Positions 43,346-52,804 of a DNA stretch of 64,000 nt are shown one piece after another. This DNA is from 58-81 sp012729145 (GTDB taxonomy: Bacteria; Synergistota; Synergistia; Synergistales; Thermovirgaceae). How positions within the stretch are numbered: the first letter of the stretch is position 1; each line of letters opens with the position of its first letter. Where the stretch lies: positions 248,001 through 312,000 of the forward strand of contig JAXGIW010000001.1 in the NCBI GenBank assembly GCA_040770625.1. Direction: 5' to 3'. The translations under genes were made by a program, and so were the position numbers. The notes beneath the pieces were generated by a model. It searched no databases and was not told the DNA's origin. It saw nothing but the letters and a program-made list of their open reading frames with translations.

Positions 43346-44623
43346 CTACTCCTCTTCCCCCCTGATCTTCCTGGCATTCTGCTCCATTCGGGAGGCTTCC
43401 TCGTCGCGGCCCATTCTCCGCATAAGGTCGGCCATATTGTCGAGGCACACCGCCACATCCGGATGGGCCGGGCCGAGGGTCTTTTCCAGTATCTGCAGGG
43501 AGCGCCCGTAAAGTGGATCTGCCTGTTGTAACATGCCCCTGGATTCATAGAGGCCGGCCAGGTTGTTGAGACTTACCGCCACGTGGGGGTGCCAGCGCCC
43601 CAACGACCTGGTCCTTATGGCAAGAGCTCTTCGGCACAGGGGGAGAGCCATTTCATGCTTCCCGAGGGTGTCGTAAAGCCCTGCCAGGTTGTTGATGCCC
43701 GTAGCCACATCAGGGTGATCGGGACCAAGGGCTCTTTCAAGTATGGCGATCGACCTTTTGAAGAGGCTTTCAGCCTGTGAGTGCTTGCCCTGGGCAAAGT
43801 ACAGTTCCGCGATGTTGGTCAGGCTTGCGGCCACATAGGGGTGATTTGCTCCCAGGGACTTCTTGCGGATGTCGTGGGATCGCTTGTAGAGCTTCTCTGC
43901 CTTGGCATACTTCCCCTGGGTCCGGTAAAAACCAGCGAGGTTGTTTATGCAGGTGGCCACGTCGGGGTGGTCGGAACCAAGAGCTTTCCGGAGGATGGAC
44001 AGGGCTCGCCTGTACAAAGGCCTTGCCTCGGTGAACCAACCCTGGTTCTCGTAAAGTGCGGCAATGTTGTTGAGAGTTACGGCCACGTCGGGGTGCCCTT
44101 TGCCCAGCGACCTGCTCCTGATCTCGAAAGCTTTTCGGAAGAGCCTCTCGGCCTCTTCGTAATTACCCCTGGCATCGCAGAGCCCGGCAAGATTGTTCAT
44201 GCAGGTGGCCACGTCAGGATGGTCCGGGCCCATTACATTCTCCAGGATCCTTATGGACCTTCTGTAGAGGGGTTCAGCCTCGAAGTAACGCCCCTGGGCA
44301 CGATAGAGTTCAGCCAGATTGTTCAGTGTGGCGGCCACATCAGCGTGTCCCGAGCCCTTGACCCTCTCCCGTATCTCAAGTGATCTCTGGTATAGGGGCT
44401 CAGCCTCTAGGTAGCGCCCCTGGGCGTCGTAGATCCCGGCGAGGTTGTTCAGGCTGGCCGCAAGGTAGGGGTGGTCAGGGTCCCCGAACCGATCGGCCAG
44501 TTCAAGAGTCCTGAGAGCTACTGATGCCGCTCGTTCATACTGTCCCTTTTCATGAAGGGACATGACTTCCTGGTTAAGAAGGATCCATTCGGAAGCAAGA
44601 TCCTGAGAGTCCCGGTTCAGCAA
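43346..44623 (-). CDS. Tetratricopeptide (kinesin-light-chain type) repeat protein
   Basis: A 425-aa protein made almost wholly of 42-residue TPR units: nine full units (about 48-425) after one degenerate N-terminal unit. Each has GxxHPDVAxxLNNLAxLYxxQGxYxEAExLYxRSLxI. A two-unit period is visible: units 3, 5 and 7 share ATC/G-NNLAG and IR-x-x-S-L endings, whereas 2, 4, 6 and 8 share IL-ending helices. TPRs bind peptide partners; none is known here. No signal peptide, so it is cytoplasmic. Start TTG 44623, GGGGGA upstream. Confidence 0.92.
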   Translation of the reverse strand: MLNRDSQDLASEWILLNQEVMSLHEKGQYERAASVALRTLELADRFGDPDHPYLAASLNNLAGIYDAQGRYLEAEPLYQRSLEIRERVKGSGHADVAATLNNLAELYRAQGRYFEAEPLYRRSIRILENVMGPDHPDVATCMNNLAGLCDARGNYEEAERLFRKAFEIRSRSLGKGHPDVAVTLNNIAALYENQGWFTEARPLYRRALSILRKALGSDHPDVATCINNLAGFYRTQGKYAKAEKLYKRSHDIRKKSLGANHPYVAASLTNIAELYFAQGKHSQAESLFKRSIAILERALGPDHPDVATGINNLAGLYDTLGKHEMALPLCRRALAIRTRSLGRWHPHVAVSLNNLAGLYESRGMLQQADPLYGRSLQILEKTLGPAHPDVAVCLDNMADLMRRMGRDEEASRMEQNARKIRGEEE

Positions 44624-44830
44624 GGAAAAATTCCCCCGTTACTTGGCAACGCCCTATAGACATTACCTCTCTGCGTTCCATGCCCGACGTCTGGCCAGAT
44701 CTTTGGCTCCAACGGTTTTTTCAGATACTATAGTAATAGTTTAATTGTTATAATTCAAGATACATTTCAAATTACCGGCCCCTTTTAAGCACAGATATAC
44801 GGAAAATGATCGGAGAAGGGGGGTGAAAGC

Positions 44831-45019
44831 GTGCCTATCGTGAGAGTAGACCTCTGGTCCGGAAGAAGTCAGGAATTCAAGGCGGAACTGGCAAAGGCCA
44901 TTACCGACGTAGTGGTTCAGAAGGTCGGATGCCCTGTTGAGGCGGTAACCGTCAAGATCGAGGAGTCGCCCGTTGAGAACTGGATGATCGGCGGAAAGCA
45001 GTGCGAAAAGAAGGCCTGA
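44831..45019 (+). CDS. 4-oxalocrotonate tautomerase family small enzyme
   Basis: A 62-aa protein. It begins with Pro after the start (PIVRVDLWSGRSQEFKAELAKAITD), giving the catalytic N-terminal proline of the family, and ends IGGKQCEKK. 4-OT enzymes act on 2-hydroxymuconate or related acids as hexamers. Start GTG 44831 with AAGGGGGGTG upstream. The downstream 89 bp hold a tandem repeat. The true substrate is unknown. Confidence 0.9.
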   Translation: MPIVRVDLWSGRSQEFKAELAKAITDVVVQKVGCPVEAVTVKIEESPVENWMIGGKQCEKKA

Positions 45020-45042
45020 AGGGTGAAGTTTGTCCCCTTTCA

Positions 45043-45105
45043 CTTCACCCTTCACCCTTCACCCTTCACCCTTCACCCTTCACACTTCACCCTTCACACT
45101 TCATC
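45043..45105. repeat. Heptanucleotide tandem repeat (CTTCACC)9
   Basis: Nine copies of a 7-bp unit, CTTCACC: units 1-5 and 7 exact, units 6 and 8 CTTCACA, unit 9 CTTCATC, then TTTTT. GAAGGGTGAAG at 45018-45028 is complementary to the array and can pair with it. It lies in the 89-bp convergent gap between the tautomerase gene and glgP. Copy number may vary between strains. Confidence 0.9.
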
Positions 45106-45108
45106 TTT

Positions 45109-46845
45109 TTATAACCCTCTCATCTGTATGCCGTAGGCCTTTTCACAGTACTCACGGACCACGCGGTGGGTGTTGAAGTAGCTGGCATTAAGGGCAATGG
45201 CCCCGCGCATGATCTCGCCCCACTCCCGGGGCCTTTCGTAGAATGTGGGAATGATCACCTTCTCAAGCTTCTCAAGGAGGTCGTCGAGGTCAACGGAATC
45301 ATCGTACTGGTCGCTGATGCTCTCTTTAGGTTCGGGGCCTATGCTCCAACCTGTGACTCCCTCTACGCACCCCTCGACCCACCAGCCGTCGAGTACGGAG
45401 AAGTTGGGAATGCCGTTAAGAGCACACTTCATTCCGCTGGTCCCTGATGCTTCTCTGGGGCGGACGGGGTTGTTGAGCCAGAGATCAACACCCTGTACGA
45501 GCAGGGCTGCCTTGTCCATGTCGTAGTCCTCAATGAAGACCACCGGGATGTCGATCCCGACCATGTTCTGGGCTTCGCAGAGGAGCTTCCTGAGGATCTC
45601 CCTGGCGGGGTTGTCATTGGGGTGAGCCTTGCCTGAGAAGATGAACTGCACCTTACCCCCTGCGGCCTTGACCAGCCTGGACGTATCGCGAAGAACCAGG
45701 TCGGCTCTCTTGTACTGGGCCACCCTTCTTGCAAACCCGATGGTCAGCCTTTCAGGATCAAGTTTCTTTCCTGTCTTCTCTTCCACGTAGTCCAACAACC
45801 TTTTCTTGGCCGGCGCATGGGCGGAGCGTATCTCCTCGACGGGTATCTGCACAGCCTTGACAAGCCGTTCTGGTGCGTTGTCCCATCCGGGGATATATTT
45901 CGTGAAGACCTCTGCCAAATCCGGGCTCACCCAGGTCAGGGTGTGTATGCCGTTGGTAATGCAGTCCACGTCTTCTCTTCCGTACATGGCCCTGCTTACC
46001 TTAGTATGTTTTTCCGAGACACCGTTTATAAAACGGCTGTACCGGAGTGCTATCTCCGTCATGGAGACATCCTCGGTGGGCATCATCCTGCGGAGCCGGG
46101 CAGCCATGGATCTGTCCATAACACGGTTTATAAGGTCCCAGCTGAAGTGGTCGTGCCCCGCTGACACCGGGGTATGGGTGGTGAATATACCTTTCTCTCT
46201 TACCCTGTCGTAGTTCTCGTAACCCATCTCCCGGATTAGCTCCAGTGCGAGGAACGCGGCATGCCCCTCGTTGAGGTGATAGTCGTCGATGTTGGAGTAG
46301 CCCAGGTCGCGGAGCATCCTCAGACCTCCAGAGCCCAGGATGATCTCCTGGCAGAGCCTGTACCTTTCGTCCCCCCCGTAGAGATACCATGTGAGCTCCC
46401 TGTCTGCAGGAGAGTTGCCCCCCACATCGGTATCCAGGAAATATATTGGGACGGTGAACCCTGTCCTGCCCTGGAGTTCAAGACACCATGCCCTGACCTT
46501 TACTACGCGGTCCTCTATCATTACGGTCACTTCGTGGGGCAGGAGGGCGAGTTGCTTTTCCGGATCCCACTCCACCGGCAATGCCTTCTGGAGACAGTCC
46601 TCGAAGGACTGCCTGAAGTATCCCTTTCGGTAAAGTAGTGTTACTCCGACAATGGGAACACCCAGGTCGGCAGCACTCTTCAGAATGTCCCCGGCAAGTA
46701 CACCCAGGCCACCGGAGTAGGTTGGTATGGATGCCTTCAGGCCCACCTCCATCGAGAAGTACGCCACTGTTCGGAAAGCCGGGTCCTGTTCCATCATGAA
46801 GCGGAGCGAATGTCCAATGTCGTTGCCGTAGTTCATCTTCGGCAT
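45109..46845 (-). CDS. glgP: Alpha-glucan phosphorylase, short (archaeal/bacterial) form
   Basis: A 578-aa GT35 enzyme, shorter than the 800-aa GlgP of E. coli. N-terminal AYFSMEVGLKASIPTYSGGLGVLAGD, the PLP site VNNP-like region VDLWLNNPVRPREASGTSGMKCALNG (Lys), and FSGKAHPNDNPAREIL. It releases glucose-1-phosphate from glycogen. Start ATG 46845, GGGAGG upstream. It is downstream of malQ on the same strand; with glgC and glgA it completes a glycogen cycle. Confidence 0.95.
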   Translation of the reverse strand: MPKMNYGNDIGHSLRFMMEQDPAFRTVAYFSMEVGLKASIPTYSGGLGVLAGDILKSAADLGVPIVGVTLLYRKGYFRQSFEDCLQKALPVEWDPEKQLALLPHEVTVMIEDRVVKVRAWCLELQGRTGFTVPIYFLDTDVGGNSPADRELTWYLYGGDERYRLCQEIILGSGGLRMLRDLGYSNIDDYHLNEGHAAFLALELIREMGYENYDRVREKGIFTTHTPVSAGHDHFSWDLINRVMDRSMAARLRRMMPTEDVSMTEIALRYSRFINGVSEKHTKVSRAMYGREDVDCITNGIHTLTWVSPDLAEVFTKYIPGWDNAPERLVKAVQIPVEEIRSAHAPAKKRLLDYVEEKTGKKLDPERLTIGFARRVAQYKRADLVLRDTSRLVKAAGGKVQFIFSGKAHPNDNPAREILRKLLCEAQNMVGIDIPVVFIEDYDMDKAALLVQGVDLWLNNPVRPREASGTSGMKCALNGIPNFSVLDGWWVEGCVEGVTGWSIGPEPKESISDQYDDSVDLDDLLEKLEKVIIPTFYERPREWGEIMRGAIALNASYFNTHRVVREYCEKAYGIQMRGL

Positions 46846-46913
46846 TACTACACTACCTCCCTGCCTTTTCTCTTTCCCCTGTTATTTATTATCTCATCTG
46901 GCAAGAAAATGCC

Positions 46914-48440
46914 CTAACGGGCCTCTCTCCCAAATCGGGCCGTCATTTCGGCCAGTTTTTCTACAGGAGCGTCCTCCAGCTGCCTCTCTTCCAGCCTCCA
47001 CAGCCAGTTCCCCGAAGGCTTTCCCGGGGTATTTAGCCGAGCCTCCTGGCCAAGACCAAGAACATCCTGCATCGGGTATACCGTCATGGAAGCCTTCGAA
47101 GCCATAGCTATGGATATCATATCCATCGAGACCGTTTCGGGAGTTACCTTGTGCCCGGCGATCTCATTCAGTTGGCTTCTCATCAACGGTGTAGCTTCGG
47201 ACTCGAACCAACCCCGGGTCGTATTGTTGTCGTGGGTGCCGGTATAGACACAGGCGTTCTCAATGTGATTCGCCGGGGCGTAAGGACTCTTTTCGAGATC
47301 ATCACCGAAGGCAAATTGCAGGACCAGAGTCTTTGGGATCCCTAATCGGCGAATGTAATCCTTGACATCAGGTGTAATGTATCCCAGATCCTCGGCAATA
47401 AAGGGCATGGCTGGGAAATTCTCCTTCACCCTCAGAAAAAAAGCATCCGGTGAAGCTTCTACCCATTCTCCATCTATAGCAGACCTTTCAGAGGAAGGGA
47501 TGGACCAGAACTTGACCAGGCCCCGGAAGTGATCGATCCTGACCATGTCAAACAGGGAAAGGGCGTTGGAAAGCCTCCGGATCCACCACCAAAAGCCCTC
47601 TTTTTCCAGCATATCCCACCGGTAGACTGGGTTGCCCCACCGCTGACCACTTTCCGAGAAGTAGTCCGGAGGGACCCCTGCTACTTTTTTTGCTCTGCCG
47701 GTGGGGTCAAGATCGAACAGTTCGCGGTGGGCCCAAACGTCTGCACTGTCGTGGCTGACGTAGACCGGGACGTCCCCTATGACAGAAATGCCTTTCTCCC
47801 GGCAGACTCTTTTAAGCCGTCCCCACTGCCTTTCAAAAACATACTGAAGGAAACGGGCATACCCTATCTTGTCGGCCAGTTGCTCCCTGGCCTCGGCGAG
47901 GGCCTTCTCCTCCCTGTCCCTCAGGGGTGCGGGCCATTCGCACCATGGCACTCCGCCAAGGTGTCTTTTAAGGGATAAGAAAAGGGCAAGATCATCGAGC
48001 CAGTGACCGTTCTTCTCACAGAACAGGTAGTATTCGCTGTCCTCAGAGGATGCGAACCTTTTATAGGCCCTCTGTAAGAGGCTCCTCTTTATCCGGGCAG
48101 AGCCGGCATGATCGCAGGCCTTCATGGACAAAGGTTCATGTGAATCGAGATCTGACAGCTCGAGCAATCCATCCTTGACTAGGAGTTCCGGGCTGATGAA
48201 AAGCGGATTCCCCCCAAAGGCAGAGAAACTGCTGTAGGGGGAGTTGCCCTGGCCAGGATCCGTAGGGGAAAGGGGGAGTATCTGCCACAGGGACTGCCGT
48301 GAAGAGCAGAGGAAGTCCAGGAACAGATCGGCCCCTCTGCCCAAATCACCTATGCCCCACCGGGAGGGCAGGGAGGATATGTGGAGGAGAACACCGCAGC
48401 TTCTTCCCATGCTACCCATTGAAGTTTGTCTGACGATCAT
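46914..48440 (-). CDS. malQ: 4-alpha-glucanotransferase
   Basis: A 508-aa GH77 enzyme. GVLLHISSLPSRWGIGDLGRGA opens the domain; VRIDHFRGLVKFWSIP contains the catalytic nucleophile Asp, FIAEDLGYITPDVKDYIRRLGIP the acid Glu, and CVYTGTHDNNTTRGWF the third acidic residue. It rearranges short maltodextrins, supplying substrate for GlgP. The start is uncertain: ATG at 48440, 48419 or 48410 (nearest to MGRSCG). It is upstream of glgP in the same direction. Confidence 0.95.
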   Translation of the reverse strand: MIVRQTSMGSMGRSCGVLLHISSLPSRWGIGDLGRGADLFLDFLCSSRQSLWQILPLSPTDPGQGNSPYSSFSAFGGNPLFISPELLVKDGLLELSDLDSHEPLSMKACDHAGSARIKRSLLQRAYKRFASSEDSEYYLFCEKNGHWLDDLALFLSLKRHLGGVPWCEWPAPLRDREEKALAEAREQLADKIGYARFLQYVFERQWGRLKRVCREKGISVIGDVPVYVSHDSADVWAHRELFDLDPTGRAKKVAGVPPDYFSESGQRWGNPVYRWDMLEKEGFWWWIRRLSNALSLFDMVRIDHFRGLVKFWSIPSSERSAIDGEWVEASPDAFFLRVKENFPAMPFIAEDLGYITPDVKDYIRRLGIPKTLVLQFAFGDDLEKSPYAPANHIENACVYTGTHDNNTTRGWFESEATPLMRSQLNEIAGHKVTPETVSMDMISIAMASKASMTVYPMQDVLGLGQEARLNTPGKPSGNWLWRLEERQLEDAPVEKLAEMTARFGREAR

Positions 48441-48527
48441 TGTCTGATTTTACAGTAAAACCGACGCCCGGTTTGACCTTCTTAGACGACAGAACGTATA
48501 CTTCACAGCATCCGGGGGGTATTTTTC

Positions 48528-49241
48528 ATGCAGGAAAAGGGGCCGACCTGGAGGCTCGACAGGGTTTTCAAGACCTATGACATGGGTGAAGTAAAAGTGG
48601 AGGCTCTCAGGAAATCATCGCTCTCGATCCCCGAGGGGGAACTGGTTGTCATCCTGGGCCCCAGCGGATCCGGCAAGAGCACACTCCTCAACCTGCTGGG
48701 CGGGATGGACGTCCCCTCTGGCGGGGACGTCTGGTTCAGGGATGAGAACCTCTCCGCCGCCAGTGACAGGCAGCTTACCCTCTACCGACGTAACGTGGTG
48801 GGTTTCGTATTCCAGTTCTTCAACCTGATCCCCGATCTGACAGCCAGGGAGAACGTCGACATCGCCGCGGAACTCGTTGACTCCCCTTTCCCCACCGAAG
48901 ACGTGCTTGACGGTGTAGGCATGTCCGACAGGATTGACCACTTCCCCTCCCAGATGAGCGGCGGCGAACAGCAGCGCGTCGCTATAGCCAGGGCCCTTGT
49001 GAAGAACCCGCTGCTATTGCTCTGCGACGAGCCGACAGGCTCTCTCGACGCGTCCACAGGAAGGCTGATCCTTGCACAGCTGGAAGAGATAAACAGGAAG
49101 TTCGGGACCACCGTGGTGATAGTTACCCACAACGCTTCCATAGCTGATATGGCCCGCCGGGTTGTCAGGATGAGCAGCGGCAGGATCGTTGAGGAAACAT
49201 ACAACGAGGAACCACTTCCGCCGGAGAGGATCTCCTGGTGA
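48528..49241 (+). CDS. ABC transporter ATPase, MacB/LolD family
   Basis: A 237-aa ATPase. Walker A LGPSGSGKSTLLNLLGG, the signature MSGGEQQRVAIARALVKNPLLLLCDEPTGSLD (including Walker B), and FVFQFFNLIPDLTARENV, typical of the MacB/LolD/FtsE group. It powers the permease encoded by the next gene, whose start overlaps its stop (GTGATG). The operon continues with a membrane-fusion protein. Confidence 0.95.
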   Translation: MQEKGPTWRLDRVFKTYDMGEVKVEALRKSSLSIPEGELVVILGPSGSGKSTLLNLLGGMDVPSGGDVWFRDENLSAASDRQLTLYRRNVVGFVFQFFNLIPDLTARENVDIAAELVDSPFPTEDVLDGVGMSDRIDHFPSQMSGGEQQRVAIARALVKNPLLLLCDEPTGSLDASTGRLILAQLEEINRKFGTTVVIVTHNASIADMARRVVRMSSGRIVEETYNEEPLPPERISW

Positions 49242-51619
49242 TGCCGGTCCTGGCCAGAAAACTTCTCAGAACCATAGGCTCGACCCTGGGTCAGTTCATC
49301 GCATCGGCAGTGGTCATCGCCACGGGAGTAATGGCTTTCGTGACAATGACCGCCATGTCTGACAACCTGATAAGGTCCAGGGATTCCTTCTACCGGGAGA
49401 CGGACTTTGCAGATCACTTCTTCCACGTCGTCAGGGCTCCCGAGGGGGTGCTTTCGCGCGTGGAGGCAGTCCCAGGGGTCCTCCGGGCCTCTGTGAGGAT
49501 CCAGAAGGACGTGCCGGTAATAAATAACGAGGATGAAAGGACCACGATCCGACTCCTTGGTTATCCGCTGCCCGACCGCCAGGAACTTAACAGGGTCAAA
49601 GTCCTCTCGGGCAGGATGGCCGAGAAGTACCCCGAGGGCGGGGCGGTGGAGATCCTGGTGAACAGGCAGTTCGCCGAGGCCCATGGTTTCAGGCAGGGGG
49701 ATACTATAGACATAGCAGCCGAGGGGAGAAGGAAGACCCTTACCATAACAGGAACGGCGGCGGGTCCCGATTTCGTCTACGCAGTGAAGGACGCCGCGTC
49801 CATGCTTGAAGACCCATCCTCCTTCGGTGTGGCAGTCCTGCCCCAGAACCAGTTACAGCAGATATTGGGCGAGAAAGGTTCTGTCAACCAGGTACTGGTC
49901 CGTTTCATCCCCGGAGCGGACAGAGTTGGAGTAGCAAGGGAGATCAGGAACATCCTTGAACCCTATGGCAGCCTGGCCGACTACGAACAGAAGGACCAGA
50001 TCAGCGAGGCTATTCTCAGAGGGGAGCTCAACCAGCTTAAGGCTTTCGCAAGGTTCCTCCCCACGATATTCCTGGGTATAGCGGTTCTGATGCAGTTCGT
50101 CTTTATCGGGAGGATGGTACAGGTCCAGAGGGGCCAGATAGGAATAATGAAGGCAGTGGGGTACGGCAACGTTTCACTTCTGGCCCTTTACGGAGGGTAC
50201 GCCCTTTCGGCCGCCTCTGCAGGTGCGGTGGCCGGAACCGGTCTTGGCTATTTCTTTGCAGGTCTGATGACCAAGCTATACATGATGTTCTTCAACCTGC
50301 CACGCCTGGAGGAAGCTCTCCACTTCAGGGCGGCGGGACTGGTTTTCGGGACAACCCTCGTCGTAGGGACCCTGGCCGGTGTCTGGGCCGCGAGGGGAGT
50401 GCTGGCGGTAAGCCCCGCAGAGGCCATGAGACCGGCCACTCCACGATCCTTCCGCCCGAGTATGATCGAGAATATCCCTGGACTAATGGAACACCTGGGA
50501 CTGAGCTGGCGTATGAGCCTGCGCTCCATGTTCAGGAACAGATTCCGGTCGGCCGTCACGATCCTGGGGCTCCTCCTTGCCGTAGGGATGATAGTCATCT
50601 CAATTTTTGCCAGGGATTCCATGTTCGACCTCATGGAGAGACACTTCGAAAAGGAGTGGCGATTCGACTTCCTGGTAAGAGTGGTCAACCCCGTGAAAGA
50701 GAAGGATCTGCTGTCCATATCGAACCTTCCGGGGGTAAGGGAGGCCGAACCCATATTAGAGCTCCCGGTAAGGATCCACTACAAGGGGCGGTACAGGGAG
50801 GATGTCCTCTTCGCCATGCACACGGGATCCGGCCTTGGCAGGGTTATCGCCCGGGATGGGCATGAACTGGATTTTCCCGAGGAGGGCCTGTTTTTGGACT
50901 GGTACACCGGGAGAATTCTGGGCGCGGGGACGGGTGACGAAGTGGAGGTTGAGACCATCCTTGGGCTGGGCCCACCCAGAAAGAGCATGCTGAGGGTGGC
51001 GGGCATCAGCCGCAAGGCCTTCGGGAGCGCATCCAGCGTAAGCCTTGATACTGCCAACCGTCTGCTGAACGAACAGGGGATCGCCTCGGGCATTGTCTTC
51101 AACACCCAGGACGAGTTCAAAGAAAGCATCGAATATGCACTGGGAGACATGATCAACGTAATCTCCGTGACCAGCAGGGAGAAAGAGGTACGGTTCCTCG
51201 AAAAGAACATGAAATACCTTTACTATTCTGTCGGGATAATGACCTTCTTCTCCGTGCTGCTGGGCTTTGCCATAGTCTTCAACGCGTCTTCCCTCTCCTT
51301 CTCCGAACGGCGGAGGGAACTGGCAAGCCTGAGAGTGCTGGGATTCTCGGCGAGAGAGGTCTCATCGCTGCTATGGAAGGAGAACCTTCTCCTTCTTGCC
51401 GTGGGGGCCGTGCTGGGACTCCCCTTTGGCAGGCTCATGGCCGAGGCTTACGCGATCGGAGTCAGCACCGACCTCTTCACCTTCGAGGCGGTGGTCTACC
51501 CCACTACCTACGCCATCTCCGTCCTGGGCGGAGGGCTGTTCATCCTCGTCTCCTGGGGTCTTGCGGCAAGAAGCGTCGGCAGACTCCAGCCGGTGGAGAC
51601 TCTGAAGGCTAACGACTGA
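49238..51619 (+). CDS. ABC transporter permease, FtsX/MacB-type, two FtsX domains
   Basis: A 793-aa protein. The N terminus has one membrane helix, a periplasmic region (about 45-240, MacB_PCD-like), three helices (FtsX domain 1, about 255-380), a second leading helix (RFRSAVTILGLLLAVGMIVISIF), a second periplasmic region, and FtsX domain 2 near the C terminus. This duplicated form differs from the single-domain MacB. It is likely to work with the preceding ATPase and following fusion protein in exporting a molecule or handling lipoprotein. Start GTG 49238, or ATG 49241. Confidence 0.9.
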   Translation: MMPVLARKLLRTIGSTLGQFIASAVVIATGVMAFVTMTAMSDNLIRSRDSFYRETDFADHFFHVVRAPEGVLSRVEAVPGVLRASVRIQKDVPVINNEDERTTIRLLGYPLPDRQELNRVKVLSGRMAEKYPEGGAVEILVNRQFAEAHGFRQGDTIDIAAEGRRKTLTITGTAAGPDFVYAVKDAASMLEDPSSFGVAVLPQNQLQQILGEKGSVNQVLVRFIPGADRVGVAREIRNILEPYGSLADYEQKDQISEAILRGELNQLKAFARFLPTIFLGIAVLMQFVFIGRMVQVQRGQIGIMKAVGYGNVSLLALYGGYALSAASAGAVAGTGLGYFFAGLMTKLYMMFFNLPRLEEALHFRAAGLVFGTTLVVGTLAGVWAARGVLAVSPAEAMRPATPRSFRPSMIENIPGLMEHLGLSWRMSLRSMFRNRFRSAVTILGLLLAVGMIVISIFARDSMFDLMERHFEKEWRFDFLVRVVNPVKEKDLLSISNLPGVREAEPILELPVRIHYKGRYREDVLFAMHTGSGLGRVIARDGHELDFPEEGLFLDWYTGRILGAGTGDEVEVETILGLGPPRKSMLRVAGISRKAFGSASSVSLDTANRLLNEQGIASGIVFNTQDEFKESIEYALGDMINVISVTSREKEVRFLEKNMKYLYYSVGIMTFFSVLLGFAIVFNASSLSFSERRRELASLRVLGFSAREVSSLLWKENLLLLAVGAVLGLPFGRLMAEAYAIGVSTDLFTFEAVVYPTTYAISVLGGGLFILVSWGLAARSVGRLQPVETLKAND

Positions 51620-51632
51620 GGAGGTATGGACC

Positions 51633-52799
51633 ATGAAAAAGAGAAGACTGAAGATCTTAGCGACTTCCGGGATCATTATCCTGCTGGCTGTCACACTCTT
51701 CTTCCTCCTCAGGCCCGAGAAGATGGCTGCGGTCAGGGTAGTCAGAGGGGAGATATCAAGCGGGGTCGAGGAGGACGGCTACCTTCAGCCTTTGGAGGAC
51801 AGGAACTTCTACGCAACCCAGACCGCTAGGATAACTGAACTCCCCGTAGAGGCGGGAGACGAGGTCTCGCAGGGCCAGTTGCTCATAGGCATGACAAACC
51901 CTGATCTGGAGGCGATCCTCGCCGAGACGAGGGCATACTGGAGACAGGCCGAGAAGAGCGAGATCGGCTATGCAGCTGCGGCAGCGAGCCTTCGCCTTCT
52001 TCTGGCGGACGAGAATCGAAACATGGAGCGCTACAGAAAACTCTACGAGGCAGGAGCCCTTTCAATGACCGAAATGGAGCAGGTCAGCCTGAGAGTAGAG
52101 CGATACACCAAGGACCTTGCCGAGGCCGAGGCCAGGCTGGGGTCGGCCTCGGCACTGAGCAGAGGACTTCGACAACAGGTCCTGGAACTGGAGAAGAAAC
52201 AGGCCGAATTGACACTGAAAAGCCCGATCGACGGCTATGTCCTCGACCTCCCGGTCAAGAAGGAGCAGGTGGTCATGGCAGGAGAGCTTCTGGTCGCTCT
52301 CGGGATTGAGGACGAAATGGAGATACGCTCAGACGTTCTCAGCGACTCCCTTGGAGGAGTGAAGGTCGGGAGCAGGGTGAGGATAACAGCCCCCATTCTG
52401 GGCAGCCTTACACTGGAGGGTCATGTCAAGAAGATCTATCCCCTGGCGGAGGAGAAGGTCTCCCCTCTCGGGGTGGCCCAGAGAAGGGTGCCGGTCATTA
52501 TCGCTTTCCCCATGTCGGAGGTTTTGAAACCCGGCTACGAGGTCAGGGTCTTCATAGAGACGTCTCGCAGGGAGGACGTGCTGCTGCTGCCGGTGGAGTC
52601 TGTTCGTACCGAAGACGGGATCAGGAAGGTCTTCCAACTCCAGGGCGGGAAGATCCATGCAACCGAGGTCAGGATTGGCATCACCGACCGCAGGATGGTG
52701 GAGATACTCGAGGGGCTGGAAGAGGGCGACGTGGTCGTTCGGGACGCAAGCCTTGACCTCAGCGATGGTCAGAGGGCCAGAGCCGCCGAAGACATTTAG
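51633..52799 (+). CDS. Membrane-fusion protein (HlyD/MacA-like)
   Basis: A 388-aa periplasmic adaptor. N-terminal membrane anchor about 8-25, a biotinyl-lipoyl-like part (ITELPVEAGDEVSQGQLLIGM), a coiled-coil hairpin (about 90-190; VSLRVERYTKDLAEAEARLG), the second lipoyl half (LKSPIDGYVLDLPVKKEQVVMAGELLV), and a beta-barrel end. It links the FtsX-type permease to the outer membrane or a partner. The start follows the permease stop by 13 bp with GGAGG, third gene of the operon. Confidence 0.94.
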   Translation: MKKRRLKILATSGIIILLAVTLFFLLRPEKMAAVRVVRGEISSGVEEDGYLQPLEDRNFYATQTARITELPVEAGDEVSQGQLLIGMTNPDLEAILAETRAYWRQAEKSEIGYAAAAASLRLLLADENRNMERYRKLYEAGALSMTEMEQVSLRVERYTKDLAEAEARLGSASALSRGLRQQVLELEKKQAELTLKSPIDGYVLDLPVKKEQVVMAGELLVALGIEDEMEIRSDVLSDSLGGVKVGSRVRITAPILGSLTLEGHVKKIYPLAEEKVSPLGVAQRRVPVIIAFPMSEVLKPGYEVRVFIETSRREDVLLLPVESVRTEDGIRKVFQLQGGKIHATEVRIGITDRRMVEILEGLEEGDVVVRDASLDLSDGQRARAAEDI

Positions 52800-52804
52800 G
52801 CCCT

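Noticed and set aside
45043..45105. CRISPR array
   Set aside because: The units are 7 bp and contiguous, without spacers; no cas genes are in the window.
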